Origin: Bacteroidales bacterium
Lineage (GTDB): Bacteria > Bacteroidota > Bacteroidia > Bacteroidales > P3
Length of the DNA stretch: 49,155 nt
Direction: 5' to 3'
NCBI GenBank assembly: GCA_031260565.1
Contig: JAISLH010000111.1
Location: 1 to 49,155 of the forward strand
Part shown: positions 16,380-26,260 of the stretch, piece after piece
Layout: every line of letters begins with the position of its first letter
How positions within the stretch are numbered: position 1 is the stretch's first letter
Program-made: the position numbers and the translations under genes
Notes under the pieces: generated by a model
The model's database searches: none
The model's input: the letters and a program-made list of their open reading frames with translations, nothing else
Told to the model about the DNA's origin: nothing

Positions 16380-17204
16380 ATGGCTTTAAAAAAATTAAAA
16401 CCGACAACACCGGGGCAACGTTTTAAGGTTGCTAGTACATTTGAAGAAATTACTTCATCAAGACCTGAGAAGAGTTTGGTTTATGGTACAAGGAAATCAG
16501 GCGGTAGAAATAATCAGGGCAAGATGACCATGCGTTATATAGGCGGTGGTCATAAGAAAATGTATCGTTTTATAGATTTTTGTAGAGATAAAGATAATAT
16601 CCCTGCTATAGTCAAAACAATAGAATACGACCCAAATAGAACTGCCCGCATAGCATTGTTGTTCTACGCTGACGGAGAAAAGAGATACATTCTTGCTCCC
16701 CATGGATTGAAGGTAGGTCAAACTGTTTTATCAGGTGCAGGAGTAGCTCCAGAAATTGGAAATGCATTGCTATTAAGCGAGATACCTTTTGGCACTATCA
16801 TTCACAACTTGGAGTTAAACCCAGGTCAAGGTGCAAAGTTAGTACGTAGTGCAGGCACTTATGCTCAACTGATGTCAAGAGATGGTAAGTATGCAATAAT
16901 TAAAATGCCTTCGGGAGAAAATCGTATGATACTTCAAACTTGCAGGGCAACAGTGGGTATGGTTTCTAACATTGAGCATAATCTTGAGATTTCTGGTAAG
17001 GCAGGTCGCTCTCGTTGGTTGGGCAGAAGACCGCGTACGAGGGGAGTTGTTATGAATCCAGTTGATCACCCGATGGGAGGAGGAGAAGGACGTGCTACAG
17101 GAGGGCATCCACGCTCGAGAAAAGGTCTTCCATCTAAGGGTTACAAGACTAGAACTCCAAATAAGCATTCAGATAAGTATATTGTAGAAAGACGTAAGAA
17201 ATAG
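16380..17204 (+). CDS. rplB: 50S ribosomal protein L2
   Basis: uL2 is required for subunit joining and peptidyl-transferase activity. It has 274 residues with the SH3-like and OB-like core ([20 protein letters not shown], about 41-60). The strictly conserved C-terminal loop [21 protein letters not shown] (about 222-242) includes the functionally important His. Length is standard. It is 9 bp after rplW and 7 bp before rpsS. Confidence 0.98.
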   Translation: MALKKLKPTTPGQRFKVASTFEEITSSRPEKSLVYGTRKSGGRNNQGKMTMRYIGGGHKKMYRFIDFCRDKDNIPAIVKTIEYDPNRTARIALLFYADGEKRYILAPHGLKVGQTVLSGAGVAPEIGNALLLSEIPFGTIIHNLELNPGQGAKLVRSAGTYAQLMSRDGKYAIIKMPSGENRMILQTCRATVGMVSNIEHNLEISGKAGRSRWLGRRPRTRGVVMNPVDHPMGGGEGRATGGHPRSRKGLPSKGYKTRTPNKHSDKYIVERRKK

Positions 17205-17211
17205 TTAAGAT

Positions 17212-17490
17212 ATGAGCCGTTCATTAAAAAAAGGACCCTATATTCATTATAAGTTAGAGAAGAAAGTTTTGACAGCACAAGAGCAAAACAAGAAGGTTAC
17301 AATTAAGACTTGGTCAAGGGCGTCTATGATTTCTCCAGATTTTGTAGGTTTGACTATAGCAGTTCATAATGGGAACAAGTTTATTCCAGTGTATGTAACT
17401 GAAAATATGGTAGGACATAAATTAGGCGAGTTTGCTCCGACAAGAATATTTCGTGGTCACGCAGGACAGAAAGATAAAGGTAAAAAATAA
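17212..17490 (+). CDS. rpsS: 30S ribosomal protein S19
   Basis: uS19 lies in the 30S head and forms intersubunit bridges with the 50S central protuberance. It has 92 residues, with the typical [18 protein letters not shown] start, the [14 protein letters not shown] segment (about 33-46) and the [11 protein letters not shown] motif (about 67-77). Nothing unusual is visible. It follows rplB by 7 bp and precedes rplV by 14 bp, the standard S10-operon order. Confidence 0.97.
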   Translation: MSRSLKKGPYIHYKLEKKVLTAQEQNKKVTIKTWSRASMISPDFVGLTIAVHNGNKFIPVYVTENMVGHKLGEFAPTRIFRGHAGQKDKGKK

Positions 17491-17504
17491 AAATAGTTAA
17501 GCAA

Positions 17505-17948
17505 ATGGGTTCAAGAAAACATATAGTTGCAGAGGCACGCAAAAAGGCTAAGAAAAACCTTTACATGGCTAAATTGGTAAATAATCCTTCTTCTCCTCGT
17601 AAGGCAAGACTGATTGCAGATGCTATAAGAGGTGTAGATGTTGATAAAGCATTGGGTATTTTGCAGTATAGCCAAAAAGAATCAGCACTTAAGTTTCGTA
17701 AGTTGTTACTTTCTGCTATTGCAAATTGGCAATCTAAAAATGAGGGTAAGAGAATAGAGGAGAGTAATCTTTATGTGAAGAGCATTTTGGTTGATGGAGG
17801 ACGACAAGTGAAAAGACTACGTACCGCACCTCAAGGCAGAGGATATAGAATAAAAAAGCGATCAAATCACGTTACTATAGTTTTAGAAGGCAGGGAAGAC
17901 ACAAAGACACAAGTTGCTCAAGGATTAAAAACAGAAGAATCTAAATAG
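17505..17948 (+). CDS. rplV: 50S ribosomal protein L22
   Basis: uL22 places a long beta-hairpin in the peptide exit tunnel opposite L4. It has 147 residues, longer than the roughly 110 of E. coli because of a basic N-terminal extension ([18 protein letters not shown]) and a short polar C-terminal tail. I recall similar extensions from Bacteroidetes proteins. The hairpin is visible as [17 protein letters not shown] (about 105-121). Spacing to rpsC is 11 bp. Confidence 0.97.
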   Translation: MGSRKHIVAEARKKAKKNLYMAKLVNNPSSPRKARLIADAIRGVDVDKALGILQYSQKESALKFRKLLLSAIANWQSKNEGKRIEESNLYVKSILVDGGRQVKRLRTAPQGRGYRIKKRSNHVTIVLEGREDTKTQVAQGLKTEESK

Positions 17949-17959
17949 TTAAAATAGAG

Positions 17960-18679
17960 ATGGGACAAAAAACAAATCCAATAGGTAATAGATTAGGTAT
18001 CATCAGAGGCTGGGATTCTAATTGGTATGGAGGAAAGAACTTTGGAGATAAATTGGTTGAAGACGATAAGATAAGGAAGTATATAAATGCTCGTTTAACC
18101 AAGTCGGGAATTTCAAAAATATATATTGAAAGAACCTTAAAGTTTGTAACTGTTACTATTAATACAGCGAAGCCAGGTCTTATTATAGGAAGAGGTGGTC
18201 AAGAGGTGGATAAACTAAAGGAAGAATTAAAAAAACTCACAGATAAAGATGTTCAGATAAATATATTTGAAATCAAACGACCTGAATTAGACGCTGCTTT
18301 GGTGGCATCTTCCGTAGCAAGGCAAATAGAGGGTAGAGTTTCTTATAGAAAAGCTATTAAAACAGCCATAACTTCCACTATGAGAACTGGAGCAGAGGGC
18401 ATTAAAATATCTATTTCTGGTCGCATAGGCGGAGCGGAAATGGCAAGAAGGGAACATTATAAGGAGGGAAGGACTCCATTACATACTTTGCGTGCTGATA
18501 TAGATTATGCTAGAGATGAAGCTCATACTACTTATGGAAGAATAGGCATAAAAGTTTGGATATGTAAGGGCTTAGTATATGATAAGAGAGAGATAGTTTC
18601 TACAGCAAATATGAATAATGCAAAGGAAGGAAGAATGCCTCGTTTTGCCTCACCACGTTTGAGAAGAAAAAAAGATTAA
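17960..18679 (+). CDS. rpsC: 30S ribosomal protein S3
   Basis: uS3 lines the mRNA entry channel and takes part in mRNA unwinding. It has 239 residues. The N-terminus is [21 protein letters not shown], the KH domain contains [15 protein letters not shown] (about 74-88), and the C-terminal domain contains the [18 protein letters not shown] stretch (about 154-171). It ends in a short basic tail rather than a long extension. It has normal length and sits in the usual place between rplV and rplP. Confidence 0.98.
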   Translation: MGQKTNPIGNRLGIIRGWDSNWYGGKNFGDKLVEDDKIRKYINARLTKSGISKIYIERTLKFVTVTINTAKPGLIIGRGGQEVDKLKEELKKLTDKDVQINIFEIKRPELDAALVASSVARQIEGRVSYRKAIKTAITSTMRTGAEGIKISISGRIGGAEMARREHYKEGRTPLHTLRADIDYARDEAHTTYGRIGIKVWICKGLVYDKREIVSTANMNNAKEGRMPRFASPRLRRKKD

Positions 18680-18699
18680 CGATCAAATTTTAGACTGAT

Positions 18700-19125
18700 A
18701 TGTTACAACCGAAAAAAACGAAATACAGAAAGCAACAAAAGGGTAGAATAAAAGGGCTTGCCCATAGAGGTCACGAGTTGGCGTTTGGAAGTTTTGGAAT
18801 AAAGTCATTGGAAACAAGTTTTATTACCGGTCGCCAGATAGAGGCAGCTCGTCAAGCCGTCACTCGTTACATGAAACGTGAAGGGCAGATATGGATTAGA
18901 ATATTTCCAGATAAACCTATAACCAAAAAACCTAACGAGGTTCGTATGGGTAAAGGCAAGGGAGCTCCAGAGTACTTTGTTGCAAGAATAATGCCTGGTA
19001 CAATGTTGTTTGAAGCCGAAGGCGTACCGATGGATATAGCCAAGGAAGCAATGCGATTGGCTGCACAAAAGCTACCAGTAATAACAAAATTTGTAGTTAG
19101 GCGTGATTATATAGAAGAAGTATAA
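18700..19125 (+). CDS. rplP: 50S ribosomal protein L16
   Basis: uL16 supports the A-site tRNA and is a late assembly protein of the 50S. It has 141 residues with the [20 protein letters not shown] start, the [21 protein letters not shown] helix (about 42-62) and the conserved loop [15 protein letters not shown] (about 82-96). The Arg that is hydroxylated in E. coli lies near the last motif. It is only 4 bp from rpmC, which suggests coupled translation. Confidence 0.97.
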   Translation: MLQPKKTKYRKQQKGRIKGLAHRGHELAFGSFGIKSLETSFITGRQIEAARQAVTRYMKREGQIWIRIFPDKPITKKPNEVRMGKGKGAPEYFVARIMPGTMLFEAEGVPMDIAKEAMRLAAQKLPVITKFVVRRDYIEEV

Positions 19126-19129
19126 TAAT

Positions 19130-19339
19130 ATGAAGAGTAAAGAATTAAAAGATATTCCTGTTACGGAATTGCAGGAGAGATTAGAAACTGAGTTTATGCG
19201 ATTGGTAAAACTAAAAATCAATCATGCTGTATCTCCTTTAGAAAATACGAATATTTTGAAAGAAACGCGTAGAAATGTGGCAAGGCTTAATACGGAGATA
19301 AGATATAGGCAATTAAATTCTGTCAGTGAGGTTAAATAA
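19130..19339 (+). CDS. rpmC: 50S ribosomal protein L29
   Basis: uL29, a small two-helix hairpin protein near the tunnel exit next to L23. It has 69 residues with the motif LQERLETEFMRLVKLKINHAV (about 14-34) and the RNVARLNTEIRYRQ helix near the end. It starts 4 bp after rplP and ends 13 bp before the rpsQ ATG. Nothing is unusual for the family. Confidence 0.96.
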   Translation: MKSKELKDIPVTELQERLETEFMRLVKLKINHAVSPLENTNILKETRRNVARLNTEIRYRQLNSVSEVK

Positions 19340-19352
19340 TTAGGAATAAGTG

Positions 19353-19607
19353 ATGGAAAGAAATCTAAGAAAAGAAAGAACGGGAGTGGTGGTTAGTGAT
19401 AAAATGGACAAAACTATTACCGTATTGGTTGAGAGAAAGGTAAAGCATCCTAAGTACGGGAAATTTGTAAAAAAAAGCACCAAGTTTATGACTCATGATG
19501 AAAAAAGTGAGGCGTCAGTAGGTGATACTGTAAGAATAATGGAAACGAGACCATTAAGTAAAAATAAATGTTGGAGATTAGTTGAAATAATAGAAAGAGC
19601 TAAATAA
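19353..19607 (+). CDS. rpsQ: 30S ribosomal protein S17
   Basis: uS17 is an OB-fold primary 16S rRNA-binding protein. It has 84 residues starting [21 protein letters not shown], with the [13 protein letters not shown] segment (about 26-38) and the [15 protein letters not shown] motif near residue 70. I use ATG 19353; a GTG directly upstream (19350) would add one Met and is not needed. It is separated from rplN by a single base. Confidence 0.97.
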   Translation: MERNLRKERTGVVVSDKMDKTITVLVERKVKHPKYGKFVKKSTKFMTHDEKSEASVGDTVRIMETRPLSKNKCWRLVEIIERAK

Positions 19608-19608
19608 A

Positions 19609-19977
19609 ATGATACAGCAAGAATCAAGATTAGTTGTTGCGGACAATAGCGGGGCGAAAAGTGTTCTTTGTATTAGAGTGCTTGGAGGTACTAAAAGAAG
19701 ATATGCTTCTGTTGGAGATAAAATAGTGGTGGCAGTTAAAGATGCCATACCTTCTGGAAACGTTAAAAAAGGCATTGTGTCAAAGGCAGTTATAGTCAGA
19801 ACTAAGAAAGAAGTAAGAAGGCAAGATGGCTCTTACATTCGCTTTGACGACAATGCTTGTGTTTTATTAACAGCAAATGATGAATTGAGAGGGACACGTA
19901 TTTTTGGACCTGTTGCTAGAGAGTTGAGAGAAAAGCAGTTTATGAAAATTGTTTCGTTAGCTCCAGAAGTGTTGTAA
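19609..19977 (+). CDS. rplN: 50S ribosomal protein L14
   Basis: uL14 binds 23S rRNA and forms intersubunit bridges; it is also the docking site of the silencing factor RsfS. It has 122 residues starting [24 protein letters not shown] and contains the signature [20 protein letters not shown] (about 64-83) and [13 protein letters not shown] near the end. Standard length. It starts one base after the rpsQ stop codon. Confidence 0.98.
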   Translation: MIQQESRLVVADNSGAKSVLCIRVLGGTKRRYASVGDKIVVAVKDAIPSGNVKKGIVSKAVIVRTKKEVRRQDGSYIRFDDNACVLLTANDELRGTRIFGPVARELREKQFMKIVSLAPEVL

Positions 19978-19997
19978 AAATAATAAGTATAGAGTAT

Positions 19998-20315
19998 ATG
20001 AAATTGCATGTAAAAAAGGGAGATACAGTTAAGGTTATTGCCGGTAATTCTAAGGGAAGTACGGGTAGGGTGCTGATGGTGTATCCTGAAAAAAGTAGAG
20101 CAATAGTAGAGGGCTTAAATAAAGTAAAAAAGCATCAGAAGCCAAATGCAAAAAACACACAAGGTGGCATTATAGAGAAGGAAGCTCCTGTGCATGTTTC
20201 CAACTTGATGGTAGTTGATACTAAAGGCAATGCAACAAGAGTTGGTAGAATAATAGATGAGAAAACAAATAAGTTAGTTAGATATTCTAAAAAGTCAGGG
20301 GAGGTAATAAAATAA
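19998..20315 (+). CDS. rplX: 50S ribosomal protein L24
   Basis: uL24 is an assembly-initiating 50S protein with a KOW motif, seen here as [21 protein letters not shown] (about 6-26). It has 105 residues, with the [24 protein letters not shown] stretch (about 43-66) that contacts the tunnel exit. Its last base overlaps the first base of rplE (ATAATG junction), so the two are probably translationally coupled. Confidence 0.97.
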   Translation: MKLHVKKGDTVKVIAGNSKGSTGRVLMVYPEKSRAIVEGLNKVKKHQKPNAKNTQGGIIEKEAPVHVSNLMVVDTKGNATRVGRIIDEKTNKLVRYSKKSGEVIK

Positions 20316-20875
20316 TGTATTATACACCAAGATTAAAACAAAAATACAAAGAAGAAATAATTGCTTCTTTAACCAAGGAGTTTGGGTATAAGACAGTGAT
20401 GCAGGTTCCAAAACTGCTTAAAATATCATTAAATCAAGGGTTAGGTCGCAGTGCAATTGCTGATAAAAAAGCCATTGATCAGGGGATAGAAGAGATGTCT
20501 TTAGTTGCAGGACAAAAGGCTGTTGCGACTAAATCTAAAAAGGACATATCTAATTTTAAGCTAAGGAAAGGAATGCCAATAGGAGTTAGGGTAACTCTTC
20601 GTGGCGATAAAATGTACGAATTCCTTGATAGGTTAGTTTCTTCTGCTGTTCCAAGAATACGTGATTTCAGAGGCATCAACGATAAAGGTTTTGATGGAAG
20701 AGGAAACTTTACTTTTGGAATAACAGAGCAGATCATATTTCCTGAAATAGATATTGATAAAATTAATCATATTCAGGGCATGGATATAACATTTGTTACG
20801 TCGGCTCAGTCAGATAAAGAGTCGCTAGCTTTATTAAAAGCATTTGGTTTTCCTTTTAAAACACAAAATAACTAG
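20315..20875 (+). CDS. rplE: 50S ribosomal protein L5
   Basis: uL5 binds 5S rRNA in the central protuberance and touches P-site tRNA. It has 186 residues with the conserved [18 protein letters not shown] region (about 32-49), the [15 protein letters not shown] segment (about 90-104) and the [20 protein letters not shown] loop (about 112-131). The start overlaps the rplX stop by one base. Length is typical. Confidence 0.97.
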   Translation: MYYTPRLKQKYKEEIIASLTKEFGYKTVMQVPKLLKISLNQGLGRSAIADKKAIDQGIEEMSLVAGQKAVATKSKKDISNFKLRKGMPIGVRVTLRGDKMYEFLDRLVSSAVPRIRDFRGINDKGFDGRGNFTFGITEQIIFPEIDIDKINHIQGMDITFVTSAQSDKESLALLKAFGFPFKTQNN

Positions 20876-20884
20876 TAGTGAATT

Positions 20885-21154
20885 ATGGCAAAAGAATCGA
20901 TTAAAGCAAGAGAAAGAAAAAGAGAGCAGATGGTAGCAAAATATGCTGCAAAGCGCAAAGCACTAATAGAATCTAAAGACTATGATGCATTACAAAAGCT
21001 CCCAAAGAATGCTTCTCCCGTTAGACTTCATAACAGATGCCAATTGACAGGAAGACCTAAGGGATATATGCGTCAATTTGGCGTTTCTCGTATCAATTTT
21101 AGAGAAATGGCTTTGGCAGGGTTGATACCAGGCGTAAAAAAGGCAAGTTGGTAA
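20885..21154 (+). CDS. rpsN: 30S ribosomal protein S14 (zinc-free type)
   Basis: uS14 is a head protein that contacts S3 and S10. This 89-residue form carries only one cysteine (in [17 protein letters not shown], about 51-67). It lacks the two CXXC pairs of the short zinc-binding form and is therefore the C-minus type. It ends with the family motif [18 protein letters not shown]. Along with the single-cysteine L36 further down, it indicates zinc-independent versions of these proteins in the operon. Confidence 0.97.
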   Translation: MAKESIKARERKREQMVAKYAAKRKALIESKDYDALQKLPKNASPVRLHNRCQLTGRPKGYMRQFGVSRINFREMALAGLIPGVKKASW

Positions 21155-21180
21155 TTTTGATAAGTAAATAATATATAGAT

Positions 21181-21579
21181 ATGATAACAGATCCAATAGC
21201 AGATTATTTGACTCGTATTAGAAATGCTTCATTAGCAAAGCATAGAGTTGTAGAAGTGCCTGCATCTAAGATAAAAAAAGAGATAACCAAGATATTGTTT
21301 GACAAGGGTTATATTTTAAACTATAAGTTTGAGGAAGATATTTTTCCAAAGACAATCAAAATAGCATTGAAATATCATCCATCTACGAAAGAACCAGCAA
21401 TGACTACCTTGAAGCGAGTAAGTAGTCCTGGTTTGAGAAGATATGTTGGGGCATTGAAAATGCCACGTGTTTTGAATGGATTGGGTATAGCAATAGTTTC
21501 TACATCAAAAGGACTTATGACCGATAAGGAAGCAAGGGCATTGAATGTAGGGGGAGAAGTTCTTTGCTATATTAGTTAG
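21181..21579 (+). CDS. rpsH: 30S ribosomal protein S8
   Basis: uS8 is a primary 16S rRNA-binding protein of the central domain; in E. coli it represses the spc operon. It has 132 residues starting [20 protein letters not shown], with the signature [20 protein letters not shown] (about 100-119) and GGEVLCYIS at the end. All are standard. It lies 26 bp after rpsN; no S8-binding mimic was recognised in the flanking gaps. Confidence 0.98.
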   Translation: MITDPIADYLTRIRNASLAKHRVVEVPASKIKKEITKILFDKGYILNYKFEEDIFPKTIKIALKYHPSTKEPAMTTLKRVSSPGLRRYVGALKMPRVLNGLGIAIVSTSKGLMTDKEARALNVGGEVLCYIS

Positions 21580-21606
21580 TGGATAATAAAGAGGAGATTA
21601 TAATAA

Positions 21607-22161
21607 ATGTCAAGAATAGGAAAATTACCAATCAGTCTTCCAAAGGGAGTAGATATTTCTGTTTCAGATAATAATGTTGTTACAGTAAAGGGAGTACTAG
21701 GAACTTTGACTCAAAGTGTAGATAGTTCCATTGCAATTAAAATAGAAGACGATACATTGACTTTAAGTAGAGAGTCAGATCAAAAGCGACACAAAGCATT
21801 GCACGGATTGTATCGCACTTTGATTGCCAATATGGTAAAGGGTGTTTCAGAGGGATTTAAGTCAGTTCAAGAGGTAGTGGGAGTTGGGTATAAAGCTCAG
21901 GCACAGGGGCAAGTTTTGGAATTGGCGTTAGGATACTCTCATAATGTATATGTTGAATTACCAAAGGAAATGAAAGTTGAAACAGTAACCGAAAAGGGGA
22001 AAAATCCTTTGATTATTATGACTTGTTACGACAAGCAATTATTAGGACAAGTTGCTGCAAAAATTCGCTCCTTGCGTAAGCCTGAGCCATATAAGGGTAA
22101 AGGTATTCGTTTCCAGGGTGAAATCATTCGTAAGAAGGCTGGTAAGGCTGCTGCTAAATAA
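21607..22161 (+). CDS. rplF: 50S ribosomal protein L6
   Basis: uL6 is built of two similar domains and lies near the sarcin-ricin loop, where translational GTPases bind. It has 184 residues starting MSRIGKLPISLPKGVDI and includes LHGLYRTLIANMVKGVSEGF (about 60-79). The C-terminal signature RKPEPYKGKGIRFQGEIIRKK (about 158-178) is complete. Normal length; 27 bp after rpsH and 17 bp before rplR. Confidence 0.98.
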   Translation: MSRIGKLPISLPKGVDISVSDNNVVTVKGVLGTLTQSVDSSIAIKIEDDTLTLSRESDQKRHKALHGLYRTLIANMVKGVSEGFKSVQEVVGVGYKAQAQGQVLELALGYSHNVYVELPKEMKVETVTEKGKNPLIIMTCYDKQLLGQVAAKIRSLRKPEPYKGKGIRFQGEIIRKKAGKAAAK

Positions 22162-22178
22162 TTTGAAAATAATAAGAG

Positions 22179-22532
22179 ATGGCAACTAAAAAAGAAATAA
22201 GAAGATTTAAGTTAAAGAAGGTTATCCGTAAGAACGTAATAGGAACACATGAAAGACCTCGTTTGACAATATTTAGAAGTAACAAGGAAATTTATGCTCA
22301 GGTGATAGATGATGTGAAAGGTGCTACGTTGGCTTCGTCGTCATCAAGAGAAAAGACTTTTGAAAAGAATGGAAATAAAATGGAAGTAGCTGTATTGGTT
22401 GGCAAGTTGATTGCAGAAAGAGCAAAAATGGCAGAAATTAATACAGTGGTTTTTGACAGAAATGGTTACTTATATCACGGAAGAGTGAAGTCTTTGGCTG
22501 ATGCTGCTCGTGAAGGAGGCTTAAAATTCTAA
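22179..22532 (+). CDS. rplR: 50S ribosomal protein L18
   Basis: uL18 binds 5S rRNA together with L5 and anchors it to the 50S. It has 117 residues with the basic N-terminal arm ([20 protein letters not shown]), the [20 protein letters not shown] core (about 28-47) and the terminal [23 protein letters not shown], which is close to invariant. Four bases separate it from rpsE. Nothing unusual. Confidence 0.97.
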   Translation: MATKKEIRRFKLKKVIRKNVIGTHERPRLTIFRSNKEIYAQVIDDVKGATLASSSSREKTFEKNGNKMEVAVLVGKLIAERAKMAEINTVVFDRNGYLYHGRVKSLADAAREGGLKF

Positions 22533-22536
22533 GACT

Positions 22537-23055
22537 ATGGCAGAATTAAATATAAAGAGAGTAAAATCAAGTGAAATAGAGTTTAAGGATAGACTTGTCC
22601 ATGTTAATAGGGTTACAAAGGTAACTAAGGGAGGTAGAACTTTTAGCTTTGCTGCTATAGTTGTTGTTGGTAATGAAAACGGTGTTGTTGGCTATGGTTT
22701 AGGGAAGGCAAAGGAAGTTACAGCAGCAATTGCCAAGGGAATTGATGACGCTAAGAAAAATTTAATAAAAGTTCCGGTACTAAAAGGGACAGTTCCCCAC
22801 GAACAAATAGGTAAATATAGCGGGGCTAAGGTCTTTTTAAAGCCCGCAGCTCCAGGTACTGGTGTTATAGCTGGTGGTGCCATGCGTGCAGTTTTAGAGA
22901 GCGTTGGAGTAACAGATGTGCTTGCTAAGTCAAAGGGGTCATCAAATCCTCATAGTGTTGTAAAGGCAACCGTTGATGCATTGTCTCGGATGAAAGATCC
23001 TTATACTATTTCACGATTAAGAGGGATAGAAATGGATAGAGTGTTTAACGGATAA
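22537..23055 (+). CDS. rpsE: 30S ribosomal protein S5
   Basis: uS5 stands at the mRNA entry site with S3 and S4 and affects decoding fidelity. It has 172 residues, with the double-stranded RNA-binding-like N-terminal domain ([21 protein letters not shown], about 20-40) and the [21 protein letters not shown] segment (about 100-120). The KGGRTF loop, where spectinomycin resistance arises in other bacteria, is wild type. It starts 4 bp after rplR. Confidence 0.98.
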   Translation: MAELNIKRVKSSEIEFKDRLVHVNRVTKVTKGGRTFSFAAIVVVGNENGVVGYGLGKAKEVTAAIAKGIDDAKKNLIKVPVLKGTVPHEQIGKYSGAKVFLKPAAPGTGVIAGGAMRAVLESVGVTDVLAKSKGSSNPHSVVKATVDALSRMKDPYTISRLRGIEMDRVFNG

Positions 23056-23068
23056 AATTTAGAAAATA

Positions 23069-23248
23069 ATGAAAGTAAAAGTAACACAGATAAAGAGCGG
23101 TATAGGACATACACTTCGTCAGAAGCAGACATTGGCAGCATTGGGTCTGCACAAAATTAGTCAGTATCGGGAACATGAATTGACTCCTCAAGTAGAAGGA
23201 ATGATAAATAAGGTTAATCATTTGATAAGAGTAGAAAAAATAAATTAA
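23069..23248 (+). CDS. rpmD: 50S ribosomal protein L30
   Basis: uL30, a 59-residue protein near the 5S rRNA. It reads MKVKVTQIKSGIGHTLRQKQ at the start, then TLAALGLHKI, and ends LIRVEKIN. The IKSGIGHTLRQKQTLAALGL block is the family signature in its usual place. It starts 13 bp after rpsE and ends 8 bp before rplO. It is short enough to be missed by length-filtered gene calls, but position, start and motif are unambiguous. Confidence 0.95.
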   Translation: MKVKVTQIKSGIGHTLRQKQTLAALGLHKISQYREHELTPQVEGMINKVNHLIRVEKIN

Positions 23249-23256
23249 TAAGGGAT

Positions 23257-23703
23257 ATGAATTTAAGTAATTTGAAACCGGCAGAGGGTTCAACTAAAAC
23301 CTCTAAAAGAATAGGCAGAGGACAAGGTTCGGGCAGAGGTGGAACATCTACGCGCGGGCATAAAGGGGCTAAGTCTCGCTCAGGGTATTCTCGTAAGATA
23401 GGTTTTGAAGGAGGACAGATGCCTTTGTATAGACGCTTGCCTAAATTTGGTTTTAAAAATATTAATCGCGTAGAATATGTAGGCATCAACTTAGATACGT
23501 TATCCATATTAGCTGAAACTAAAGGTATCGTAGAAGTAACGCTTGATACATTAAAGCAGTACGGACTAATGCCATCCAATAGTAAAGTTAAAATATTGGG
23601 AAGAGGTGAATTGAATGTTAAAATAAACGTATCTGCTAACGCATTTTCTGCTTCAGCAAAAAACGCAATAGAGAATAAAGGCGGAATAGCAACAATAATG
23701 TAA
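23257..23703 (+). CDS. rplO: 50S ribosomal protein L15
   Basis: uL15 is a 23S rRNA-binding protein of late assembly. It has 148 residues with the long basic Gly-rich N-terminal extension (KRIGRGQGSGRGGTSTRGHK, about 17-36, then GAKSRSGYSRKIGFEGGQMP). The globular C-terminal part contains VKILGRGELNVKINVSANAFS (about 109-129). Length and motifs are standard. It is followed at 8 bp by secY, the usual spc-operon neighbour. Confidence 0.98.
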   Translation: MNLSNLKPAEGSTKTSKRIGRGQGSGRGGTSTRGHKGAKSRSGYSRKIGFEGGQMPLYRRLPKFGFKNINRVEYVGINLDTLSILAETKGIVEVTLDTLKQYGLMPSNSKVKILGRGELNVKINVSANAFSASAKNAIENKGGIATIM

Positions 23704-23711
23704 TCAAGATA

Positions 23712-25061
23712 ATGAAACGATTTATCAATACACTAAAAAATATTTGGAATATACGTGATTTAAGGTCAAAGATACTGTATACGTTGGCTCTTGTGCTAAT
23801 ATATAGGATAGGCTCTTATGTTGTTATTCCAGGTATCAATCCTGCTACACTGAATAATCTGCAAAGTCAAACTCAAAATGGAGTGCTTGGCTTATTAAAT
23901 ATGTTTTCAGGAGGTGCGTTTTCAAATGCTTCAATCTTTGCATTGGGTATTATGCCATACATAACTGCATCCATTATTATGCAGCTATTGACAATGGTAG
24001 TTCCTTATTTCACAAAAATGCAAAGGGAAGGAGAAAGCGGGCGTAGAAAAATAAACCAAATGACAAGATGGCTGACGATAATTGTTACAATTTTCCAGTC
24101 GTTCGCATATTTGGCAAATCTAAGATACCAAATAGGTAATGCAACTATTTATAGTATTACAGGTAGTGACTCTTTGACGTTTATGAATTTCACTTTTCCT
24201 ATTGCTATATTATTGACTTGTGGCACTTTGTTTGTAATGTGGCTTGGTGAAAGAATAACAGATAAGGGTATCGGTAACGGTATTTCATTATTGATTATGG
24301 TTGGGATTGTAGCACGTTTGCCGTTTGCTCTCTTTTCAGAGTTTGTGTCTAAGGTTGAAGATTTGGGCGGTGGATTAGCTATATTCTTTGTTGAGTTGCT
24401 ATTTTTGATAATAGTGATAATGCTGTGCATATTGCTTGTACAGGGAACTCGTAGAATACCTGTACAATACGCTAAAAGAATAGTGGGAAACAAACAATAT
24501 GGCGGAGTTAGACAGTATATTCCTATCAAAGTTAATGCTGCTGGCGTTATGCCTATCATTTTTGCCCAAGCAATAATGTTTATTCCCGTTACTTTTTCAG
24601 GCTTTTCTGGAGATGGCAGTAGCGCAATAGCAATTGCTCTATCTGATTTTCAAGGATTTTGGTATAATTTGATATTTGCAATTTTAATCATTGCATTCAC
24701 TTATTTTTATACGGCGGTTGCAATTAATCCCAAACAAATGTCGGATGACATGAAAAAAAATGGTGGCTTTATCCCAGGCATTAAGCCGGGTAAGAAAACT
24801 GAAGAGTTTTTTGATAACGTATTATCAAAGATTACGTTGCCAGGCTCCATATTTCTTGCTTTCGTAGCCGTTATGCCAGCTATAATAGGACCATTATTTG
24901 ACGCAGGCACTCAATTTGCTCATTTCTATGGTGGTACATCATTGTTGATTATGGTGGGCGTGGTATTAGATACGCTACAGCAAATTGAAAGCCATTTGTT
25001 GATGCGTCACTACGATGGTTTGACTAAAACGGGTAGGATAAAAGGACGCTCTAGTATGTAA
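23712..25061 (+). CDS. secY: Preprotein translocase subunit SecY
   Basis: Channel subunit of the SecYEG complex in the inner membrane, which moves unfolded proteins across or into the membrane. The 449 residues show ten hydrophobic segments. The plug/second-helix region reads GGAFSNASIFALGIMPYITASI (about 67-88), and the cytoplasmic loop with the SecA/ribosome-binding Arg reads RRIPVQYAKRIVG. Complete at both ends. It is the only membrane protein in the ribosomal gene run and is followed by map. Confidence 0.97.
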   Translation: MKRFINTLKNIWNIRDLRSKILYTLALVLIYRIGSYVVIPGINPATLNNLQSQTQNGVLGLLNMFSGGAFSNASIFALGIMPYITASIIMQLLTMVVPYFTKMQREGESGRRKINQMTRWLTIIVTIFQSFAYLANLRYQIGNATIYSITGSDSLTFMNFTFPIAILLTCGTLFVMWLGERITDKGIGNGISLLIMVGIVARLPFALFSEFVSKVEDLGGGLAIFFVELLFLIIVIMLCILLVQGTRRIPVQYAKRIVGNKQYGGVRQYIPIKVNAAGVMPIIFAQAIMFIPVTFSGFSGDGSSAIAIALSDFQGFWYNLIFAILIIAFTYFYTAVAINPKQMSDDMKKNGGFIPGIKPGKKTEEFFDNVLSKITLPGSIFLAFVAVMPAIIGPLFDAGTQFAHFYGGTSLLIMVGVVLDTLQQIESHLLMRHYDGLTKTGRIKGRSSM

Positions 25062-25068
25062 TGTGGAA

Positions 25069-25878
25069 ATGTTGATTAGCAAGGGAATACATATAAAGAA
25101 TAATTTGGAAATAGAACTTATGCGTAAGAGTGCTCTTATGGTGGGAGATACTTTAGCAGAAGTTTCTAAGCATATCAAACCAGGTGTTAAGACAAAAAGG
25201 TTGGATATGATAGCTGAAGACTTTATACGTTCTCATAATGCAGTGCCAACATTCAAAGGATATAATGGATTTCCTGCGTCTTTATGTATATCGATAAATG
25301 AGGTCGTTATACATGGAATACCAGGAGAAAGAGAGATAAAAGAAGGGGATATAGTTTCTATAGATTGTGGAGTCACATTTAATGGTTGGGTTGGGGATTC
25401 TGCTTATACTTTTTCTACAAGCGGAGTGCCAAAGGAAACAAAAAGGCTACTTCAAGTTACCAAAAGTTCCCTTTACTTGGGAGTCGAAAAATGTCAAATA
25501 GGGCAAAGGGTGGGAGACATTGGATCTGAAATTCAAAACTATTGTGAGCCGTTTGGTTATGGCGTTGTGAGAGAATTTTGCGGACATGGTCTTGGTAAAA
25601 AAATGCACGAGAAGCCTGATGTTCCTAATTATGGTAAAAGAGGCACTGGCATTAAACTACACGAAGGCATGACTATTGCGATAGAGCCAATGATAACAGA
25701 GGGAATGAAGGATATAATTGTGGAAAACGATAAATGGACGTGCAGAACAGCGGATATGTCTGTTGCTGCTCACTTTGAGCATGACATAGCTATTACTGCT
25801 AATGGTCCAGATATTTTGTCAAGTTTTACTCAAATAGAAGAGGCAATAAAACAAAACGATAACTTAGAGTTGATATAA
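25069..25878 (+). CDS. map: Methionine aminopeptidase type I
   Basis: Removes the initiator methionine from nascent proteins in the cytoplasm using two divalent metal ions. With the start at ATG 25069 it has 269 residues. The metal ligands are all visible: Asp 99 and Asp 110 ([19 protein letters not shown]), His 173 ([13 protein letters not shown]), Glu 206 (AIEPM) and Glu 237 (HFEHDIAIT); the substrate-binding His is in VIHGIPG. A GTG at 25063, two bases after the secY stop, would add two residues and cannot be ruled out. It is cotranscribed with secY and infA. Confidence 0.96.
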   Translation: MLISKGIHIKNNLEIELMRKSALMVGDTLAEVSKHIKPGVKTKRLDMIAEDFIRSHNAVPTFKGYNGFPASLCISINEVVIHGIPGEREIKEGDIVSIDCGVTFNGWVGDSAYTFSTSGVPKETKRLLQVTKSSLYLGVEKCQIGQRVGDIGSEIQNYCEPFGYGVVREFCGHGLGKKMHEKPDVPNYGKRGTGIKLHEGMTIAIEPMITEGMKDIIVENDKWTCRTADMSVAAHFEHDIAITANGPDILSSFTQIEEAIKQNDNLELI

Positions 25879-25880
25879 AT

Positions 25881-26099
25881 ATGGCAAAACAAGCGTCTCT
25901 GCAATTAGATGGAGTAGTATTGGAATCTTTGGGAAATGCAACTTTTCGTGTTGAGTTGGAAAATGGACACGTTATTATTGCTCACATATCAGGAAAGATG
26001 AGAATGCACTACATAAAGATTTTGCCAGGGGATAAGGTGCAAGTAGAAATGTCTCCTTATGATTTGACAAAAGGAAGAATTAGTTATAGACATAAATAA
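25881..26099 (+). CDS. infA: Translation initiation factor IF-1
   Basis: IF-1 blocks the A site during initiation and helps IF-2 and IF-3. It has 72 residues and a single OB-fold/S1 domain: [21 protein letters not shown] (about 8-28), then [28 protein letters not shown], ending KGRISYRHK. Complete and standard. It starts 2 bp after map and is 14 bp from rpmJ, the arrangement common in Bacteroidetes and Firmicutes. Confidence 0.98.
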   Translation: MAKQASLQLDGVVLESLGNATFRVELENGHVIIAHISGKMRMHYIKILPGDKVQVEMSPYDLTKGRISYRHK

Positions 26100-26113
26100 A
26101 AGTATAATAAGAA

Positions 26114-26230
26114 ATGAAAGTAAGAACATCGGTAAAGAAAAGATCTCCAGAATGTATAGTCGTTCGCAGAAAGGGAGTTGTTTATGTTATCAATAAGAAA
26201 AATCCCAAATACAAGCAAAGACAGGGGTAA
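26114..26230 (+). CDS. rpmJ: 50S ribosomal protein L36 (zinc-free type)
   Basis: bL36, 38 residues: [20 protein letters not shown], followed by [18 protein letters not shown]. The usual form has three cysteines and a histidine holding zinc. Here only Cys 14 remains, and Asn and Tyr replace the later ligands, so it should not bind zinc. It lies between infA and rpsM, the conserved place. Too short for most gene-length cut-offs but unmistakable. Confidence 0.96.
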   Translation: MKVRTSVKKRSPECIVVRRKGVVYVINKKNPKYKQRQG

Positions 26231-26260
26231 TTTAATAATTTAATAACAAAGTAGAGATTT